Below are positions 1 to 5,144 of a DNA stretch of 5,144 nucleotides, piece after piece. The position numbers and the translations under genes were made by a program. The notes beneath the pieces were generated by a model that worked only from the letters and a program-made list of their open reading frames with translations, was not told the origin of the DNA and did no database searches. Every line of letters starts with the position of its first letter. Within the stretch, counting starts at the first letter, position 1. This DNA is from Bacteroidia bacterium (GTDB taxonomy: Bacteria; Bacteroidota; Bacteroidia; Flavobacteriales; Flavobacteriaceae), in assembly GCA_030425715.1 (NCBI GenBank), contig JAUIAA010000176.1, forward strand, positions 1 to 5,144. The letters are read 5' to 3'.

Positions 1-1
1 T

Positions 2-253
2 ATCCTAAATCGTTTTCAAAAAAAAGAAGTTGAAAACAATACCTTACTTAGTGTGCTTTATAAATATAGAAGCACAAGAGAGAAAATTGTAGAATGTGAA
101 GATACGGATTGCGATATGGTTTTTATTTCTGAACATGAAAACCTAAGAAGAAGTTATGTATACCATTTAGAAAAATACAGAAGGATTAAAGACTTGTTTT
201 ACGGTGAATTATATAAAAATATTACCGTATTGAAGAGAGCCGTAAATTATTAA
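2..253 (+). CDS. Hypothetical protein, C-terminal part (5' end outside window)
   Basis: The frame is open from the first complete codon at position 2 to a TAA at 251-253, giving 83 residues. A GTG at 53 could serve as a start, but the frame continues upstream without a stop, so I treat this as the tail of a gene beginning left of the window. The protein is highly charged, rich in Lys, Arg, Glu and Tyr, with no signal peptide or membrane segment in the visible part. The stretch from HENLRRSY to the C-terminus looks helical and could form a helical hairpin. Two cysteines lie close together (CEDTDC). I do not recognise the family and assign no function. It ends 63 bp before the stress-protein-like gene on the same strand, so the two may share a transcript, though no signal proves it. 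Confidence 0.55.
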   Translation: MLNRFQKKEVENNTLLSVLYKYRSTREKIVECEDTDCDMVFISEHENLRRSYVYHLEKYRRIKDLFYGELYKNITVLKRAVNY

Positions 254-280
254 ACTAGGACCCTTTTAACTCTACAATTG

Positions 281-300
281 TATACTTAATACAAAGTATA
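281..300. promoter_or_regulatory. Short inverted repeat / possible operator or promoter region
   Basis: TATACTT at 281-287 and AAGTATA at 294-300 form a 7-bp inverted repeat with a 6-base centre, ending 16 bases before the ATG at 317. An overlapping dyad, TTGTAT (278-283) with ATACAA (289-294), shares the same bases. TATATTTA at 297-304 is one base off the Bacteroidota -7 element TAnnTTTG, with a TTG at 278-280 sixteen bases upstream. The block could therefore be a promoter with an operator. In A+T-rich DNA such dyads also arise by chance, so the call is tentative. Confidence 0.25.
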
Positions 301-316
301 TTTAAAAAATTTGATT

Positions 317-1156
317 ATGAAAAATATTTTAATTCCCATTGATTTTAGGTTTAACAATTATGATGCAATTGATTATGCCATACATTTTTTAAAAAATGAA
401 AAATGCGAATTTTACTTTCTTAATACCTACAAAAGTGATATTTCACAAAATGAGGCATTTCAATTGATTCAGGGTAATTTTACTAGTTTAGATGTACCTA
501 AAAAAAGATCTTTAGATTGTTTAGGTAAAGCAATTCATAAATACACTTATAATAATGACAATAAAAATCATCATTTTAATGCTATCTCCGAATACTCCTA
601 TTTAATTGAGGGAGTTAAAAAAACGATTGCAAAATTAAACATTGATCTGGTTATTCTCTCTGGAAAGAAACACTTCACAAACAAGGAAAGTTATAGTAAG
701 AACATAAAAAGCATTATTGAAAATGTACGTGAATGCCCTATTATGATTGTACCTCCATCAAAAACCCTTAAGAAAAGCAACGAGTTTGTTTTTGTATCCA
801 ATTTTGAAACCGAAATTCCTACACAAGAAATTACCAACTGGTATAACCTTGTTAAAATAGTGAATGGAAATACAAGGTTTATAGCACTCACTAAAGAAAA
901 AGACATGACAAATGCACAAAGAAAAAATCTAAAAAAATTACAATCTGCTTCTAAAAACCTATCTGGTAAAGAGGCAAGAATGGGATATTTAACCACAAAG
1001 CAAGAAGTGAAACGCTTTGTAGAAAGTAGTGCAGAATATATTATTTGTATAATGGATAATAAACCAAATTTCTGGAGAAAATTAGGATTAAGTCAATCTA
1101 AAATTACAAATTTTGGTCCATTAAACCACACTCCGTTAATCGCTTTACATGGCTAA
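317..1156 (+). CDS. Universal stress protein-like protein, two degenerate UspA domains
   Basis: The product is 279 residues, about twice the length of a single UspA domain, which suits a tandem-domain universal stress protein. The first domain opens with MKNILIPIDF, the typical first strand ending in Asp9. It closes with DLVILSG (110-116) and CPIMIVP (140-146), matching the last strands of the fold. The second half (about 155-279) is more divergent but repeats the pattern: a strand at 155-164, EYIICIMDN near 240, and TPLIALHG at the C-terminus. The usual nucleotide-binding motif G-2x-G-9x-G(S/T) is not recognisable in either half, so ATP binding is doubtful. There is no signal peptide or membrane segment, so it is probably cytoplasmic. 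A TTG at 311 is an in-frame alternative start, but the ATG at 317 begins exactly at the conserved first strand. The fold assignment is fairly sure; the role, perhaps stress or redox adaptation, is family inference only. Confidence 0.85.
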   Translation: MKNILIPIDFRFNNYDAIDYAIHFLKNEKCEFYFLNTYKSDISQNEAFQLIQGNFTSLDVPKKRSLDCLGKAIHKYTYNNDNKNHHFNAISEYSYLIEGVKKTIAKLNIDLVILSGKKHFTNKESYSKNIKSIIENVRECPIMIVPPSKTLKKSNEFVFVSNFETEIPTQEITNWYNLVKIVNGNTRFIALTKEKDMTNAQRKNLKKLQSASKNLSGKEARMGYLTTKQEVKRFVESSAEYIICIMDNKPNFWRKLGLSQSKITNFGPLNHTPLIALHG

Positions 1157-1176
1157 CTTTTGATTTAGGTTATCAT

Positions 1177-1197
1177 AAAAAGTGCCACCGCATTTTT
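1177..1197 (+). terminator. Weak hairpin after the stress-protein-like gene
   Basis: AAAAA (1177-1181) and TGC (1183-1185) pair with GCA (1190-1192) and TTTTT (1193-1197) around a CACC loop, leaving one bulged G at 1182. The hairpin starts 20 bases after the stop codon at 1154-1156 and its 3' arm is a run of five T. It could assist termination of the + strand gene, but only three pairs form the G/C-containing core. The stronger hairpin just downstream is the better candidate. Confidence 0.3.
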
Positions 1198-1207
1198 AAA
1201 TAATACA

Positions 1208-1249
1208 TTAAAAGGGGTTTTTAAAATTTATATTTTAAACCCCTTTTAA
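1208..1249. terminator. Bidirectional intrinsic terminator between convergent genes
   Basis: A perfect 13-bp inverted repeat pairs 1208-1220 with 1237-1249, with a core of four G:C pairs (GGGG at 1214-1217, CCCC at 1240-1243) flanked by A4/T4. After a two-base bulge (1221-1222) the stem can extend by four A:T pairs (1223-1226 with 1233-1236). Both strands read CCCCTTTTAA at the 3' side, so the element can act in both directions, stopping the + strand stress-protein-like gene and the - strand phoH-purC transcript. The right arm lies inside purC: the stop codon at 1235-1237 and the last four sense codons are part of the structure. Confidence 0.75.
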
Positions 1250-2185
1250 ATATTGCAATACATTTTTTTCAATACGATCTAAAATATTATTGGTAGCTGC
1301 CTTAACAAATTTTTCTCCCGTGATATTTTCGTATAGTTCAATATATCTGTTAGAAATTTCCGTTACTTTTTCATCATTCATTTCTGGAATAGTTTGACCT
1401 TCCAAACCTTGAAATCCATTTTCAATTAACCATTGACGCACAAACTCTTTTGATAATTGCTTTTGTGTTTCTCCTCTATTTTGCCTTTCTACATATCCAT
1501 CTTCATAAAAATATCGAGAGGAATCTGGTGTATGAATTTCATCAATCAATACAATTTTTCCATCTTTGGTTTTTCCAAACTCATATTTGGTATCTACCAA
1601 AATCAGGCCTCTTTTTTTTGCCAACGCAGTACCACGTTCAAAAAGCTTATGTGTATACGCCTCTAAAACCAAATAATCTGCCTCACTTACAATTCCTTTT
1701 TTTATAATAGCTTCTTTAGAAATATCTTCATCATGGTCGCCATCATCGGCTTTGGTTGCAGGGGTAATGATTGGTGTAGGAAACTTATCGTTTTCTCGCA
1801 TTCCTTCAGGCATAGTTACCCCACATATTTCTCTTTTCCCTGCTCTATATTCCCTCCATGCGTGACCAGAAAGGTAACCTCTAATGACCATTTCTACTTT
1901 ATATGGTATTGCTAAATGGCCAACTGCAACATTAGGATCTGGGCAGGCCATCAACCAATTGGGTACAATATCTGCCGTAGCGTCTAACATGTTTTTTGCT
2001 ATCTGATTCAATATCTGCCCTTTAAAAGGAATTTGCCTAGGCATAATCACATCAAAAGCTGATAATCTATCACTTGCTACCATTACCAAAAGTTCATTAT
2101 TAATATTATAAACTTCACGTACTTTACCTCTATAAAAAGCAGTTTGTTTTGGAAATGTAAAATTGGTATTATTTAGGGTTTCCAT
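1235..2185 (-). CDS. purC: Phosphoribosylaminoimidazole-succinocarboxamide synthase (SAICAR synthetase)
   Basis: This cytoplasmic enzyme of de novo purine synthesis joins CAIR and L-aspartate using ATP to give SAICAR, ADP and phosphate (EC 6.3.2.6). The 316-residue protein carries the family hallmarks in order: YRGKVREVY (18-26), the glycine-rich nucleotide-binding segment; SDRLSAFD (38-45); RGYLSGHAW (102-110); LILVDTKYEFG (194-204); and IDEIHTPDSSRYF (214-226), the signature near the active site. The length matches the longer form of about 300 residues, like yeast Ade1, rather than the roughly 240-residue E. coli enzyme. The ATG at 2185 gives a normal N-terminus. It lies 17 bp downstream of phoH on the same strand, so the two are probably co-transcribed, and no separate promoter is evident in the gap. 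The 3' end overlaps the terminator hairpin. No key residue appears missing. Confidence 0.97.
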   Translation of the reverse strand: METLNNTNFTFPKQTAFYRGKVREVYNINNELLVMVASDRLSAFDVIMPRQIPFKGQILNQIAKNMLDATADIVPNWLMACPDPNVAVGHLAIPYKVEMVIRGYLSGHAWREYRAGKREICGVTMPEGMRENDKFPTPIITPATKADDGDHDEDISKEAIIKKGIVSEADYLVLEAYTHKLFERGTALAKKRGLILVDTKYEFGKTKDGKIVLIDEIHTPDSSRYFYEDGYVERQNRGETQKQLSKEFVRQWLIENGFQGLEGQTIPEMNDEKVTEISNRYIELYENITGEKFVKAATNNILDRIEKNVLQYLKGV

Positions 2186-2202
2186 ATTTATTTTTTTATA
2201 AA

Positions 2203-3147
2203 TTATTCTGTTTCAATGCTTTTATAAGCTGAAATTATTTTTTTTACCAAAGAGTGCCTAATCACATCTTTATCGTCTAAATAAACCATCTCAATGCCTT
2301 GAACCTCTTTTAAAGTAAGTAAAGCCTCTTTTAAGCCAGAAACTTGTTTTCTTGGTAAATCTATTTGTCCTGGATCTCCAGTTATAATAAATTTTGCGTG
2401 CTTACCCATACGTGTTAAAAACATTTTCATTTGGTTGTGGGTAGTATTTTGCGCCTCATCTAAAATTACAAAAGCATCATCTAAAGTTCTACCGCGCATA
2501 AAGGCTAAAGGAGCAATTTGTATGGTACCTCTTTCTAAAAAGGACTCTAATCTCTCGTGCGGAATCATATCTCTTAAAGCATCGTACAAAGGTTGCATAT
2601 AAGGATCCAATTTCTCTTTCATATCTCCTGGTAAAAATCCAAGATTCTCTCCCGATTCTACTGCAGGTCTTGTTAACACTATACGCCTTACCTCCTTTTC
2701 TTTTAATGCTTTAACTGCCAAAGCAACTGCGGTATAGGTTTTTCCCGTTCCAGCTGGGCCTACGGCAAAAAGCATATCATTTTTAGCCATGCTCTCTACC
2801 ATTTTTCTTTGGTTTACCGTTTGTGCCTTTATCATTCTTCCGTTGGTACCATGGACCAAAACATCAGAGGATTTTATAGAACTTTTGGGCTCTTTATCAG
2901 AGGTAAGTAACCGTTCAATAATATTTTCATCTAATTTATTATAACGATTAAAATACTTGGTAATTTGTTCAAATTTAGTTTCAAATTGATGAATCATTAA
3001 AGGTTCTCCAAAAATTTTTATCTGATCACCACGAGCGACAATTTTTAATTTCGGAAAATGTTTTTTTATCAATTCTATATGGCTATTATGTGGTCCAAAA
3101 AAGTCTTTTGGATTCATATCTACCAACTCAATTATTCGTTCGTTCAA
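2203..3147 (-). CDS. phoH: PhoH family ATPase
   Basis: This is a PhoH-type P-loop NTPase related to helicase-like ATPases and often linked to RNA metabolism in bacteria; its exact substrate is not established. Numbered from the proposed TTG start at 3147 (314 residues), it has an N-terminal domain resembling a KH-like fold (FPKLKIVARGDQIKIFG, about 31-47). The ATPase domain follows: Walker A GPAGTGKT (130-137), TRPAVESGENLGFLPGD (159-175), Walker B VILDEAQN (227-234), TGDPGQIDLP (256-265) and a late Arg in DVIRH (294-298). The frame also has an ATG at 3231, which would add 28 residues (342 in all). I prefer TTG at 3147 because flavobacterial PhoH proteins as I recall them begin near NERIIEL, and because a promoter-like element at 3220-3252 lies downstream of or across that ATG. 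The ATG at 3117 would remove the conserved NERIIEL. First gene of a likely phoH-purC operon, divergent from the DUF62 gene. Confidence 0.93.
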   Translation of the reverse strand: MNERIIELVDMNPKDFFGPHNSHIELIKKHFPKLKIVARGDQIKIFGEPLMIHQFETKFEQITKYFNRYNKLDENIIERLLTSDKEPKSSIKSSDVLVHGTNGRMIKAQTVNQRKMVESMAKNDMLFAVGPAGTGKTYTAVALAVKALKEKEVRRIVLTRPAVESGENLGFLPGDMKEKLDPYMQPLYDALRDMIPHERLESFLERGTIQIAPLAFMRGRTLDDAFVILDEAQNTTHNQMKMFLTRMGKHAKFIITGDPGQIDLPRKQVSGLKEALLTLKEVQGIEMVYLDDKDVIRHSLVKKIISAYKSIETE

Positions 3148-3219
3148 GCGTTCAATTTTTAGTTTAAAAATTAGAAATTCGTAGTAAATTTCTTTATTTA
3201 ATTCCTTAGATTTGTACTG

Positions 3220-3252
3220 CAAAAATAGCATATTTAATTTTACAGATTACAA
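3220..3252 (-). promoter_or_regulatory. Candidate Bacteroidota-type promoter for phoH-purC
   Basis: On the - strand, TATTTTTG at 3227-3220 matches all fixed positions of the Bacteroidota -7 element TAnnTTTG. A TTG at 3252-3250 lies 22 bases upstream, within the spacing range reported for Flavobacterium promoters. Transcription would begin a few bases beyond 3220, leaving a leader of roughly 65 bases before the TTG codon at 3147. If correct, the transcript cannot include the ATG at 3231. The elements are short and the region is A+T-rich, so this rests on motif match and position only. Confidence 0.45.
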
Positions 3253-3273
3253 TTAAGCAATAGTAAATATTTC

Positions 3274-3281
3274 TATTTTTA
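3274..3281 (+). promoter_or_regulatory. Weak candidate -7 element for the DUF62-gldF operon
   Basis: TATTTTTA differs by one base from TAnnTTTG and sits 29 bases before the ATG at 3311, in the divergent intergenic region where a promoter for the rightward operon is expected. No TTG lies at the usual distance upstream, so the assignment is poorly supported. Confidence 0.2.
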
Positions 3282-3310
3282 GATTGTAAAACCAAAACTG
3301 CCAAACCTCT

Positions 3311-4141
3311 ATGCCCATTATTACTTTAACAACTGATTTTGGTTTAAAAGATCATTTTGTTGGCGCAGTAAAAGGAGCCATTTTAAAAGAATTTAGTGAA
3401 GCTTCTATAATAGATATCTCTCATCAAATTACTCCATTTAGTATTACAGAGGCAGCTTACGTGGTTAAGAATTCTTACCAAAATTTTCCAGAAGGAACCA
3501 TTCATATTATTGGTGTAGATTCAGAAATCAGTCAAGAAAACAAACCTATTGCAATCCAGTTAGAAAATCAATTTTTTATTTGTTCGGATAACGGAATTAT
3601 TTCAATGATTACCAACGAAATTAAACCCGATAAAATTGTAGAGATTACCATCCAAAATAAAATGGAATATAGATTTACCGTACTCGATATTTTTGTAAAA
3701 GTTGCCTGCCATATTGCAAGAGGTGGAACCCTAGAAGTAATTGGCAATAAAATTGACAAAATAAAAAAATTATACGAAATACAGCCTTCTATTAATACAG
3801 AACAAAACCAAATTGTAGGAAGTGTTATTTACATTGATAACTTTGGGAATGTAATTAGTAATATTACCAAATCCATCTTCCAAAATATTGGCAAAGGACG
3901 TGATTTTGAGGTGATTGCTAGAAATTATACTTTTACTAAAATCAATAAAAAATACAATGATATTGTCGATTTTTCTATTCCAATAGACAAACGCCAAGAC
4001 GATGGAAAAAGGTTGGCCATATTCAATTCGGCAAATTTTTTAGAAATATCAATGTATCGTAGCAATTTAAAAACAGTGGGCGGTGCTGCAAATTTATTAG
4101 GTTTAAATTATAGAGATAATATTACCATTCGATTTAAATAA
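3311..4141 (+). CDS. SAM hydroxide adenosyltransferase family protein (DUF62)
   Basis: The 276-residue protein belongs to the DUF62 / SAM hydroxide adenosyltransferase family, related to the fluorinase FlA and chlorinase SalL. Characterised DUF62 enzymes hydrolyse S-adenosylmethionine to adenosine and methionine. Visible family features are TLTTDFGLKDHFVGAVKG (5-22) at the N-terminus, IIGVD (66-70), CSDNGIIS (91-98), DIF followed by AxxARGG-like sequence (126-139), and IDNFGNVISNI (175-185), the FGNV motif opening the C-terminal domain. Length and domain order are normal. By eye alignment, the family triad keeps Asp (D70), but the Arg seven residues later is N77, and the His of the usual HGRD segment is T123 (segment FTVLDIF). 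SAM hydrolysis by this protein is therefore uncertain. The start follows the conserved MPIITLTTDFG pattern. No signal peptide. First gene of a probable operon with the next two genes. Confidence 0.88.
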   Translation: MPIITLTTDFGLKDHFVGAVKGAILKEFSEASIIDISHQITPFSITEAAYVVKNSYQNFPEGTIHIIGVDSEISQENKPIAIQLENQFFICSDNGIISMITNEIKPDKIVEITIQNKMEYRFTVLDIFVKVACHIARGGTLEVIGNKIDKIKKLYEIQPSINTEQNQIVGSVIYIDNFGNVISNITKSIFQNIGKGRDFEVIARNYTFTKINKKYNDIVDFSIPIDKRQDDGKRLAIFNSANFLEISMYRSNLKTVGGAANLLGLNYRDNITIRFK

Positions 4142-4177
4142 AATGGACAAACCATAACTTTAAATTTTAATCTTAAC

Positions 4178-4474
4178 ATGTTAGTACGAATTGTTAAAAT
4201 GAGTTTTCAAGAAGATAAAGTAGCAGTTTTTTTAAATAACTTTCATCAAAAATCTGAAAAAATTAGAAATTTTGAAGGCTGTAATTTTTTAGAGCTCTAC
4301 CAAGACAAAAACGAAAAAAATATTTATTTTACTTATAGTTACTGGGATTCTGAAGAAGATTTAAATCACTATAGAAATTCTGAACTTTTTAAAAACGTAT
4401 GGGCTAAAACAAAAATTTTATTTAATGCGCTACCCCAAGCATGGAGTGTAGAAAAAATAGTAAGTTTGGCCTAA
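4178..4474 (+). CDS. Antibiotic biosynthesis monooxygenase (ABM) domain protein
   Basis: This 98-residue protein has the size and pattern of single-domain ABM / YgiN-like proteins, which form dimeric ferredoxin-like alpha-beta barrels. Members include quinol and polyketide monooxygenases and haem-degrading enzymes, while many others have no known activity. Visible features are the first strand MLVRIVKMSF, a helix about 14-30, FEGCNFLELYQD (32-43), a strand IYFTYSYW (49-56), then the typical W-x-S-x-E-x-L motif (56-62) and SELFKNVW (68-75). The fold is well supported but the substrate cannot be read from the sequence. It starts 36 bp after the DUF62 gene and ends 11 bp before gldF, so it is probably translated from the same message. 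No signal peptide or membrane segment. Start chosen at the ATG that opens the first strand. Confidence 0.85.
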   Translation: MLVRIVKMSFQEDKVAVFLNNFHQKSEKIRNFEGCNFLELYQDKNEKNIYFTYSYWDSEEDLNHYRNSELFKNVWAKTKILFNALPQAWSVEKIVSLA

Positions 4475-4485
4475 TAAATTATTCT

Positions 4486-5144
4486 ATGTTAGCAATACTT
4501 AAAAAAGAACTAAATTTATTTTTTGCTTCGCCAATTGGCTATTTGGTTATTGCTGTTTTTTTACTGATTAACGGATTGTTTTTATGGGTATTTAAAGGCG
4601 ACTTTAACATTTTAAATGCTGGTTTTGCCGATTTAAATAGCTTCTTTTTTATTACCCCATGGTTTTTTATATTCTTGATTCCGGCAATTACCATGCGTAG
4701 TTTTACCGATGAAGTAAAACTAGGAACCATAGAAATTTTAAAAACAAAACCAATTACTTATTGGCAAATTGTTTTGGGTAAATTTTTTGGTGCATTTACT
4801 TTAATTATATTGGCTTTGATTCCAACCATAGCCTACGTTTACACCATACATCAACTTGGAAATCCTGTTGGCAATTTAGATGTTGGAAGTACTTTAGGCT
4901 CTTATTTTGGACTGTTATTTATTGGTGCCACATTTACTGCTATTGGCATGTTTTCATCGGCTCTATCAAGCAATCAAATTGTGGCTTTTATTATTGGCGT
5001 AGCACTTTCCTTCTTTATGTTTTATGGATTTACTGCAATTGCCGATTTACAGCTAATCCGCAATTTTGAAATCGGAAATTTAGGCATGTACAATCATTTT
5101 AAAAGTATAAGCCGAGGGGTAATTGATGGCAAAGATTTACTTTA
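4486..5144 (+). CDS. gldF: Gliding motility ABC transporter permease GldF (3' end outside window)
   Basis: GldF is the membrane-permease component of the GldA-GldF-GldG ABC transporter, needed for gliding in Flavobacterium johnsoniae; what it transports is unknown. The window holds 219 codons of an expected length near 240, with no stop before the right edge. Hydrophobic segments lie at about 18-36, 52-70, 100-120, 138-160 and 164-187, fitting an ABC-2 type inner-membrane permease with a sixth segment expected beyond the edge. Between segments two and three, TMRSFTDEVKLGTIEILKTKP (69-89) matches the ABC-2 coupling region, usually E-x(4)-GT-x-E-x-L-x(3)-P. SPIGYLVIAVFLL, FNILNAGFADL and GSTLGSYFGLLF agree closely with GldF as I recall it. 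The ATG at 4486 opens the family N-terminus (MLAILKKEL). Probable third gene of the operon; gldG is expected next. Confidence 0.93.
   Translation, partial: MLAILKKELNLFFASPIGYLVIAVFLLINGLFLWVFKGDFNILNAGFADLNSFFFITPWFFIFLIPAITMRSFTDEVKLGTIEILKTKPITYWQIVLGKFFGAFTLIILALIPTIAYVYTIHQLGNPVGNLDVGSTLGSYFGLLFIGATFTAIGMFSSALSSNQIVAFIIGVALSFFMFYGFTAIADLQLIRNFEIGNLGMYNHFKSISRGVIDGKDLL

Noticed and set aside
53..253. GTG at 53 as the true start of the first gene
   Set aside because: The frame stays open without a stop back to the window edge, so nothing marks the GTG as a start; a gene entering from the left is the simpler reading.
691..996. Open frame of 101 codons on the - strand
   Set aside because: It lies wholly inside the stress-protein-like gene on the opposite strand and resembles no protein I know; the + strand frame shows the UspA fold pattern.
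1450..1915. Three open frames of 60-85 codons on the + strand
   Set aside because: All are antisense to purC, whose - strand frame carries every family motif. Their Phe/Leu/His-rich translations look like shadows of A+T-rich coding DNA.
3568..3997. Two open frames of 63 and 75 codons on the - strand
   Set aside because: Both are antisense to the DUF62 gene and lack recognisable motifs or a conserved start.
4539..4730. Open frame of 63 codons on the - strand
   Set aside because: It is antisense to gldF, whose + strand translation matches the family along its whole visible length.
1..5144. CRISPR array, insertion sequence, tRNA or rRNA, toxin-antitoxin or defence module
   Set aside because: I looked for spaced direct repeats, terminal inverted repeats with transposase motifs, tRNA-like cloverleaf sequence and known defence protein motifs and saw none. 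The genes are mostly ordinary core-genome genes.

Overview
The window reads as chromosomal DNA of a low-GC member of the Flavobacteriaceae (phylum Bacteroidota). The evidence is the strong A+T bias, the lack of recognisable Shine-Dalgarno sequences, a TAnnTTTG-type promoter element, and the gliding-motility gene gldF. The protein sequences and gene order also resemble flavobacterial genomes as I recall them. I see no insertion sequence, phage gene, tRNA, rRNA or CRISPR array. No stretch longer than about 80 bases lacks a coding region.

Layout: (1) Positions 2-253 hold the 3' end of an unrecognised gene on the + strand that runs in from the left edge. (2) Positions 317-1156 encode a tandem, degenerate universal-stress-protein-like protein, also +. 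(3) A strong inverted repeat at 1208-1249 separates it from a convergent pair on the - strand, phoH then purC in transcription order. Only 17 bp lie between these two, so they are probably co-transcribed. (4) Reading divergently from phoH on the + strand are a DUF62 (SAM hydroxide adenosyltransferase family) protein at 3311-4141, a small antibiotic-biosynthesis-monooxygenase-fold protein at 4178-4474, and gldF from 4486, cut by the right edge. The short gaps of 36 and 11 bp suggest one operon, probably continuing into gldG outside the window.

Functions: purC encodes a step of de novo purine synthesis. phoH encodes a PhoH-family ATPase. gldF encodes the permease of the GldFG ABC transporter linked to gliding. 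The DUF62 and monooxygenase-fold proteins have no demonstrated link to gliding; their association is by position only.

Most of the window is ordinary core genome, and I found no clearly new multi-gene system. The points most worth a second look are: the DUF62 protein appears, by eye alignment, to lack two residues of the family's Asp-Arg-His triad; a promoter-like element inside the apparent N-terminus of phoH argues for a downstream TTG start; the terminator hairpin is built partly from the last codons of purC; and the stress-protein-like gene has lost the usual nucleotide-binding motif.
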